42,850 nucleotides of DNA from UBA995 sp035477115 (GTDB taxonomy: Bacteria; Bacillota; Sulfobacillia; UBA995), in NCBI GenBank assembly GCA_035477115.1, contig DATIKW010000001.1:1-42850 (forward strand). The letters are read 5' to 3'. The notes beneath the pieces were generated by a model that was given only the letters and a program-made list of their open reading frames with translations, ran no database searches and was not told where the DNA came from. Shown piece after piece: positions 38,471 to 42,850 of the stretch. The first letter of the stretch is position 1. Each line of letters opens with the position of its first letter. The translations under genes and the position numbers were made by a program.

Positions 38471-38800
38471 GTGGGACGACGACTGGCAGCCGCCGCGTCC
38501 TGCCTGGTCGGTGCGTTGCTCGTGCTCCAAGTAGTGGTCGGCGCAGCAGTAGCTGCTTCCGGCCAGGTCAGAGTAGGTTTCACCATCGTCCCCTATCTCT
38601 CCACGCATATGGTGGCCCGGACCGGCCGGGTGGAAGTCGCCATCCGTTCCAGCACTCCCTGGGAGGTCACCATCGCTTGCGCTGAATCGGGCGTCCAGCG
38701 CCATCGATGGTCGGGTCCTCACGCGAACTCACCGCAGGGCTTGACGTTCCCGGTAGGGCGGATGGTAAGGGGGTGGGGTTCCACCGCCACCCCCCGGTGA
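38471..38800 (+). CDS. Small exported protein of unknown function
   Basis: 109 residues from GTG 38471 with GGAGGG upstream. The N-terminus is a clear signal peptide (GRRLAAAASCLVGALLVLQVVVGAAVAASG) with cleavage likely near AVAA-SG. The mature part, about 78 residues, begins with beta-strand-like runs (QVRVGFTIVPYLSTHMV, GRVEVAIRSSTPWEVTIACAE). I do not recognise a family. One Cys is left in the mature chain. The 3' end lies in a hairpin-forming G-run, so the last dozen residues are low in information and the true product may be clipped. It converges with the YeiH-type gene. Confidence 0.6.
   Translation: MGRRLAAAASCLVGALLVLQVVVGAAVAASGQVRVGFTIVPYLSTHMVARTGRVEVAIRSSTPWEVTIACAESGVQRHRWSGPHANSPQGLTFPVGRMVRGWGSTATPR
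38769..38794. terminator. Hairpin between convergent genes
   Basis: GGGGGTGG (38769-38776) and CCACCCCC (38787-38794) can pair around a 10-base loop at the 3' end of the exported-protein gene, 20 bp before the end of the convergent transporter gene. No T-run is seen on either strand. Confidence 0.4.
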
Positions 38801-38813
38801 TCAGCCCTCCGCA

Positions 38814-40139
38814 TCAAGCGGCCGGAGGGAGCAGACCGCCTCCGAAGAACAGCCAGGCGGCCAGCAGGGTCAGGAGGACGTTGGCGGCCTGGCCGACCAC
38901 GTAGAGGGCTACCGGCCGTCCGCCCCGTACCGTTGTCGCGAGTTCGCGCAGGCGGGATTGAAGGCCGATCGACACGAAGGCCATGCAGAAGAGCCAGTCC
39001 CGCAAGCGGCCGGTTATCCGGAGGATTCCCCCCACCGCCTCATCGCCCATCCCCGGGATCAGGATGAACGAGAACACCGCCGAAGCAAACACGAAGCCCA
39101 GGATGAACTTGGGCAGCCGTCTCCAGATCTCCAGGTAAGTCGCCTGGCCGGAAGAGCCGTCGACACCGGTTGCCCACAGGGCGGCGAAGACGAAGGCCAC
39201 GATGCCGATGAGCACGTTCTGGATCATCTTCACCAGTGAGGCCACTTCCAGCGCCTCGGGTCCGAGCATGGCGGCCGCGGCCACGACCGGTCCGGTGCTG
39301 TCCACCGTGCCGCCGATCAATGCTCCGCCCATGGCCGGACTGAGTCCTGCGGCCCGGATGGCCGCGGGCATCCCCAGCATCATCAGCACGGTCAGGACCA
39401 GCGTCAGCGACACGGTGAAGGAGACTTCTTCGCGGCGGGCCCGGGTTGCCGCGCCCGTGGCGATGGCGGCCGATATCCCGCACACCGAGGTCGCGGCGGC
39501 GATCGTGGCAACCAGCGACCGTGACTTTATCCGGAGCACCCGGGTGCCGAACAGGTACATGAAGGTGAGGACCACCGGGGTCACCAGCCAGGCCACGCCC
39601 AGACCCCGCACGCCCAGCACCAGGATCCGGCTGAACAGGATCTCGGCACCTAGCAAGACGAGCCCCGTCTTGATGAACAGTTCTTCCCGCAGGGCGGGGG
39701 CGAGCCAGCCGGGGACGCCCACCGTGTTGCTGAGCCCCAGGCCCAGCAAAAGCGCCCAGATGACGTAGTTGAGACCGTAGTGGGCTAGCGAGGTCTGACC
39801 GCCGATGACCTGGGCCAGGAGGGCTAACCCGAACACGACGGGGAAAGCCATGAGGTAGCGTCGGGCTTCTCCGCGGGATGCCCCCACGGCGACGGCCGTC
39901 ACCAGGCCGATGCCGAGACCCAGACCCAGCAGTCCCGGCAGCAGGTCGAAGGGGAGGCTGGCCAGCGGGTTGGCCACCCACCGGTCCGGACGCGGGATCC
40001 GGGTGACGAGGCCGGTGGCGGCTATCACGATCAGCAGGACTCCCAGCCAGTTGGCCCACCAGTCCTCGAGGGCGAGCAGCGGCGCCAGAGCACGGGCGGC
40101 TCGGCGGTACCACCGATCACGGGAAACGGGTTCGGTCAC
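38814..40139 (-). CDS. YeiH/UPF0324-family putative sulfate exporter
   Basis: 441-residue membrane protein with about eleven spans, of the conserved hypothetical 698 family (YeiH). Landmarks are WANWLGVLLIVIAATGL, YVIWALLLGLGLSN, FIKTGLVLLGAEILFSRIL, AAATSVCGISAAIATGAATRA, GALIGGTVDSTGPVVAAAAMLG and EVASLVKMIQNVLIG. Family members are annotated as putative sulfate exporters, without firm experimental basis in most cases. GTG 40139 follows GGGAGGGGG at a rather long spacing. It is followed on the minus strand by a hairpin at 38769-38794. The XRE regulator 79 bp upstream has the same direction and may control it. Confidence 0.85.
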   Translation of the reverse strand: MTEPVSRDRWYRRAARALAPLLALEDWWANWLGVLLIVIAATGLVTRIPRPDRWVANPLASLPFDLLPGLLGLGLGIGLVTAVAVGASRGEARRYLMAFPVVFGLALLAQVIGGQTSLAHYGLNYVIWALLLGLGLSNTVGVPGWLAPALREELFIKTGLVLLGAEILFSRILVLGVRGLGVAWLVTPVVLTFMYLFGTRVLRIKSRSLVATIAAATSVCGISAAIATGAATRARREEVSFTVSLTLVLTVLMMLGMPAAIRAAGLSPAMGGALIGGTVDSTGPVVAAAAMLGPEALEVASLVKMIQNVLIGIVAFVFAALWATGVDGSSGQATYLEIWRRLPKFILGFVFASAVFSFILIPGMGDEAVGGILRITGRLRDWLFCMAFVSIGLQSRLRELATTVRGGRPVALYVVGQAANVLLTLLAAWLFFGGGLLPPAA

Positions 40140-40217
40140 GGGCTTTCATTCCCCCTCCCATGTTCTAAGAGCAGACGGTGGCAGCCTATGCGGGAGGGGA
40201 GGGAGGGGGAACCGCCG

Positions 40218-40571
40218 TCACCGGCGCGTCAAGCGTTTCAGCACCTGTGACAGCTCGCGAACTTCCTCGGGATCGAGGTGCTGCTCGGCCAATTCCTTGG
40301 CCAGTACAAGATAGGGCAGGCTGGTTTCTCGGGCGATGAAGGCTTGCAGGTCAGTGGGCAGAGGATCGAGGGCGGGTTGATCCCGGACCAGAAAATCGAT
40401 GGATACCGCGAAGAAGTCGGCCAGCCGGGAGAGGGTATCGAGGTCTGGCGTCCGCCGTCCGCTCTCATACATGGCGATGGTGCTGGAGGCAAAACCGAAG
40501 GCTGCGGCGAGTTGGCGCTGAGTGAGCCCCCGCTGGCGGCGCAAATACTTGAGACGCTGGGTGAACCCCAA
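40218..40571 (-). CDS. XRE-family transcriptional regulator
   Basis: 117 residues from TTG 40571, with GGGAGG six bases upstream. The HTH_3 domain is complete: FTQRLKYLRRQRGLTQRQLAAAFGFASSTIAMYESGRRTPDLDTLSRLADFFAVSIDFLV, as in SinR- and Cro-like repressors. The C-terminal half (DLQAFIARETSLPYLVLAKELAEQHLDPEEVRELSQVLKRL) is helical and may form the dimer. It is cytosolic. A longer frame to 40637 would lose the good start site. Targets are unknown; the exporter gene downstream on the same strand is the obvious candidate. Confidence 0.88.
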   Translation of the reverse strand: MGFTQRLKYLRRQRGLTQRQLAAAFGFASSTIAMYESGRRTPDLDTLSRLADFFAVSIDFLVRDQPALDPLPTDLQAFIARETSLPYLVLAKELAEQHLDPEEVRELSQVLKRLTRR

Positions 40572-40668
40572 GGAAGTCCTCCCGGCTTCATGCTGAAACG
40601 ATCCTATCATCGGGAGGGAGGGGCAGCCAGGATGCACACGAAGTGTAATGCCCTTCCGGACTTGGCGG

Positions 40669-40697
40669 TTGCACTATCACCCTACGTGAGCTAAACT
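40669..40697 (+). promoter_or_regulatory. Weak promoter before the zinc-ribbon gene
   Basis: TTGCAC (40669-40674), exactly 17 bp, then TAAACT (40692-40697), 26 bp before the GTG at 40723. TAAACT also appears at the promoter before the small exported protein. Confidence 0.35.
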
Positions 40698-40722
40698 GGG
40701 CAGGGGTGGCCGGGTGGGCTCG

Positions 40723-40887
40723 GTGATTCACCTGTCCGAACTCGTGCGGTGCCGGCACTGCCATCGCCTACGGCCCCGTACCGCCACGAACCACTCGTTT
40801 TGCCGCTCATGCTGGGGGCAGCTGAGTGCGCGGCTGGAGCGCCGCCTGGAAGCGGTCAAAGATGCATTCTCCAGTCGGCGGCCATGA
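40723..40887 (+). CDS. Small zinc-ribbon protein (54 aa)
   Basis: 54 residues from GTG 40723 to TGA 40885-40887. Two knuckles, C-x2-C (VRCRHCHRL) and C-x2-C (SFCRSCWGQ), 14 residues apart, form a treble-clef/ribbon that should bind one zinc; the rest is a basic helix (LSARLERRLEAVKDAFSSRRP). The sequence between is Arg/His-rich. It resembles small DNA- or RNA-binding ribbon proteins but no family is recognised with confidence. It is divergent from the XRE regulator, and repeat copy D starts 27 bp after its stop. Confidence 0.6.
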   Translation: MIHLSELVRCRHCHRLRPRTATNHSFCRSCWGQLSARLERRLEAVKDAFSSRRP

Positions 40888-40914
40888 ACCACCTGGCGAG
40901 AGGGGCGGGTCGGG

Positions 40915-41059
40915 GTAGGGGCGGGTTCTGAACCCGCCCCTACAGCGGTTGGGGCCCCGGTCATGCCCATTACCGGGGCCCCGAGGGCGGCCACTGCCGT
41001 ACCCACACGCCGGCGACGATCATCGTGGCCGTAACCACGCCGGCGAACGCATTTTCGTA
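40915..41059. repeat. Dispersed palindromic repeat, copy D
   Basis: The 29-bp palindrome (arms GTAGGGGCGGGTTC, centre T) is at 40915-40943. It is followed by an 11-bp perfect stem GGGGCCCCGGT/ACCGGGGCCCC (40951-40982), then CGTGGCCGTAACCACG, and GCATTTTCGTA at 41049-41059, the same far-end motif as copy C. Together these span 145 bp without coding signs. Confidence 0.8.
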
Positions 41060-41065
41060 ACGGGA

Positions 41066-41097
41066 GGGGACCGGCGGATCAGCATCCGCCGGTCCCC
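41066..41097 (-). terminator. Long perfect hairpin behind the protease gene
   Basis: GGGGACCGGCGGAT (41066-41079) and ATCCGCCGGTCCCC (41084-41097) form a perfect 14-bp stem with loop CAGC, 13 bp beyond the stop of the protease gene on the minus strand. A T-run is missing, so the terminator role is likely but not certain. Confidence 0.5.
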
Positions 41098-41110
41098 TTG
41101 ACTTAGAGGA

Positions 41111-42850
41111 CTAGGGCCTCACTACCGTGATCGGGCCGGACGTCCAGGTGTCCCAGTGCGCGGGATTGTCGTCGTCACCGAGGGGACGCAGCGCCGACAA
41201 CACCAGCACATAAGTGCCGGCCGGGACGGGCCGTCCCCGCCGGCCGGTGCCGTTCCATTCGAAGGCGAAGAACACGTCTGTCGCCGAATTCCGCCCGACA
41301 TAGTCGAGGTCGAGCGCGCGGCCCCAGTTGCGGCCGGTGGCGGCGTCGCGTACCTCGATCCGCAGTTCCTGCGCCTGCCGGCCGAGGTTGTAGAGGATGT
41401 AGGCTCGCTCCCCGGCGGCGGGGTTGATGGTGAGGCTGCTCGCCCACCGGTAGACGGCACCGTCAAGACGGGCCAGCCACGGGAAGTGATGGGGAGCGCC
41501 GGTGTGCAGGGCAGGCCGTGCCTGGTAATCGCCCAGGAAACCGAGATAGGGCACGGACAAGGCTGGGCCACCGTCGTCCGGGGTGAACCGGATGTAACCG
41601 CCGAACAACCACTCGCCGGCGACCGCCGGCGGGGTGATGGTCACGGTCACGGTCCTCTCCTCGTCCGGGGCCAGCGTGATGGGCGCGGGGAGGGAGGCCG
41701 TGGCAAGATGCGTGAACAGATCGGGCACCGGTATGTGATGATTGGTCGTCAGGGTAGGCACATGGGATAGCGTGTAGGTGACGGCGGCCTCCCGCTCATT
41801 CTCCAGGGTGAGGGTGAAGGTGACCGGCCCGGATACCTCGCCCAGCGAGACCTTGGCCGGCTCGACTTCGGCTCCCGCCGTCAAGGCTCCCAGGACGTCG
41901 AGCATGCCCGCCCCTTGCCGGTGTACCGGCAGCAGGAAAGGCAGGTCAAGCCGCCACCGGCGGGGAGAAGCGGTGTTGAGCAAGGCCTCGCGCACCGCCT
42001 CGGGCCGCAGCCGCGGGTTGGCCTGCAGGAGGAGCGCGGCGGCTCCCGCCACGTGCGGCGCCGACATGCTGGTGCCGCTGGCCGACATGTACCTGCCCAG
42101 GGCCAGCGGCCAAGTCGAGTAGATGAACCCGCCGGGCGCGCCGAGGTCCGGCTTCAGATCCAGATCCGGGGCGGGACCCCAGGATGAGAAATCGGAGATG
42201 AGCCCGCCCGTGGGGACCGGGAGGGGGAGTATCTCAGCCGTCCAGGTCAGGCGGACGGGACCCGCGGCCAGCAGGGCCTTGATCCGGTCACCGTCGGCCT
42301 GGCTGATGCTGATGGTGGGCAGCCAGGCGCCTGGCAGGGTCAGCGTACCCCGAAACATGCCGGGCACGTTGTTGTACATGATGACATAGGCGGCGCCGCG
42401 TGTCCGGGCCATCATTTCCTTGTGCGCGAAAGTGGCACCGCCCCGGCGGATGAGCGCCACCCGTCCGGTGACGTCACGACCGGCATAGTCGGCCGCCGTA
42501 TTGCCAAGTCCCACATGGACCACTTCCGGGCTGAGCCCGCTGGTCGGGACCGGGCCCGAGAAGGTCATCGGGGCATAGCCCACCGGGGTGCCATCCGGCA
42601 AGCGGAACACGGGGTGGATGGCATGGGTGTTGTCGAAACTGGCCACCGACAGCACCCGGCTGCCGAGCGAGGGTGAACCCCCGGCGAACAGGCCCTGGGG
42701 CCCGTTGTTGCCGTGGGAGGCGACGACGACGACGCCCCTGCGCACCAGGCGGTCGGCCGCCACGCTCGTCGGATGCTGCGGCCACTGGAAGGCGGCCCCC
42801 AGGCTCATGTTGACGACATCCGCCCCCTTGTCGTGGGCCATCTCCAGGGC
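41111..42850 (-). CDS. Subtilisin-like S8 serine protease (partial, N-terminus beyond right edge)
   Basis: The minus-strand frame is open from base 42850 to the TAG at 41111-41113 (about 579 residues visible). It enters in the catalytic domain at ALEMAHDKGADVVNMSLG; the catalytic Asp and His lie outside the window. The oxyanion Asn is in ASHGNNGPQG, and the catalytic Ser in SGTSMSAPHVAGAAALL. A PA domain is inserted between them (YAGRDVTGRVALIRRGGATFAHKEMMARTRGAAYVIMYNN). After the core come an Fn3-like (C5a-peptidase type) domain (VSGPVTFTLTLENEREAAVTYTLSH) and a C-terminal FlgD-like segment (GTGRRGRPVPAGTYVLVLSA). It is an extracellular protease, probably with a signal peptide and pro-region to the right. 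Confidence 0.92.
   Translation of the reverse strand, partial: ALEMAHDKGADVVNMSLGAAFQWPQHPTSVAADRLVRRGVVVVASHGNNGPQGLFAGGSPSLGSRVLSVASFDNTHAIHPVFRLPDGTPVGYAPMTFSGPVPTSGLSPEVVHVGLGNTAADYAGRDVTGRVALIRRGGATFAHKEMMARTRGAAYVIMYNNVPGMFRGTLTLPGAWLPTISISQADGDRIKALLAAGPVRLTWTAEILPLPVPTGGLISDFSSWGPAPDLDLKPDLGAPGGFIYSTWPLALGRYMSASGTSMSAPHVAGAAALLLQANPRLRPEAVREALLNTASPRRWRLDLPFLLPVHRQGAGMLDVLGALTAGAEVEPAKVSLGEVSGPVTFTLTLENEREAAVTYTLSHVPTLTTNHHIPVPDLFTHLATASLPAPITLAPDEERTVTVTITPPAVAGEWLFGGYIRFTPDDGGPALSVPYLGFLGDYQARPALHTGAPHHFPWLARLDGAVYRWASSLTINPAAGERAYILYNLGRQAQELRIEVRDAATGRNWGRALDLDYVGRNSATDVFFAFEWNGTGRRGRPVPAGTYVLVLSALRPLGDDDNPAHWDTWTSGPITVVRP

Overview
The window is about two-thirds G+C by eye. Most genes start with ATG, GTG or TTG behind GGAGG-type ribosome binding sites, and many chains overlap by 4 bp. 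Several traits fit a high-GC Bacillota (Clostridia/Symbiobacterium-like) chromosome: pyruvate kinase with a C-terminal PEP-utilizer domain, the dnaE-pyk-fxsA and polA-mutM-coaE-transglycosylase orders, ECF-type vitamin transport with an FMN riboswitch, and a tandem tryptophanase/tyrosine phenol-lyase pair of the kind known from Symbiobacterium. The lineage call is inference; no rRNA is present.

Layout. 1-2031: the 5' part of a membrane protein gene running off the left edge, two operator-like palindromes upstream of it, the 3' remnant of an IclR-type regulator, and an MNT/HEPN toxin-antitoxin pair whose first gene is frameshifted in a G8 tract. 2150-6670: a 35-residue RCKP rubredoxin-like protein, an MBL-fold hydrolase, aspartate aminotransferase, MurD, endonuclease III and a convergent acylphosphatase-like gene. 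6829-14067: a methyltransferase with a long disordered tail coupled to dnaE, then a DUF2007 protein, pyruvate kinase and FxsA. 14123-16920: tryptophanase and tyrosine phenol-lyase. 17247-23846: a BMP/nucleoside-type ABC transporter (two permeases, lipoprotein, double ATPase) followed at once by a UroD-family methyltransferase and a corrinoid protein. This is the most interesting unit in the window.

23930-25546: a DUF433/DUF5615 toxin-antitoxin pair directly behind tRNA-Leu(CAA), a GNAT acetyltransferase, and two copies of a dispersed palindromic repeat. 25650-28825: an L,D-transpeptidase, then an ECF sigma factor with its own ECF-type promoter and an overlapping zinc-finger anti-sigma/DUF4349 membrane protein. 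28946-35024: polA, mutM, a small unknown gene, a reverse-strand ribU with FMN riboswitch, coaE and a lytic transglycosylase. 35128-36829: MazEF and VapBC modules, each with a sigma-70-like promoter and a palindromic operator. 36881-42850: an SDR protein, two tRNA-Leu genes (CAG, GAG), a small exported protein behind a structured leader, a YeiH-family exporter, an XRE regulator, a 54-residue zinc-ribbon protein, another palindromic repeat and the C-terminal part of a subtilisin-like protease.

Taken together, the core is housekeeping (replication, repair, glycolysis, cell wall) with amino-acid fermentation genes and a probable methyl-group scavenging operon. Four toxin-antitoxin modules and a family of dispersed repeats sit between the blocks.
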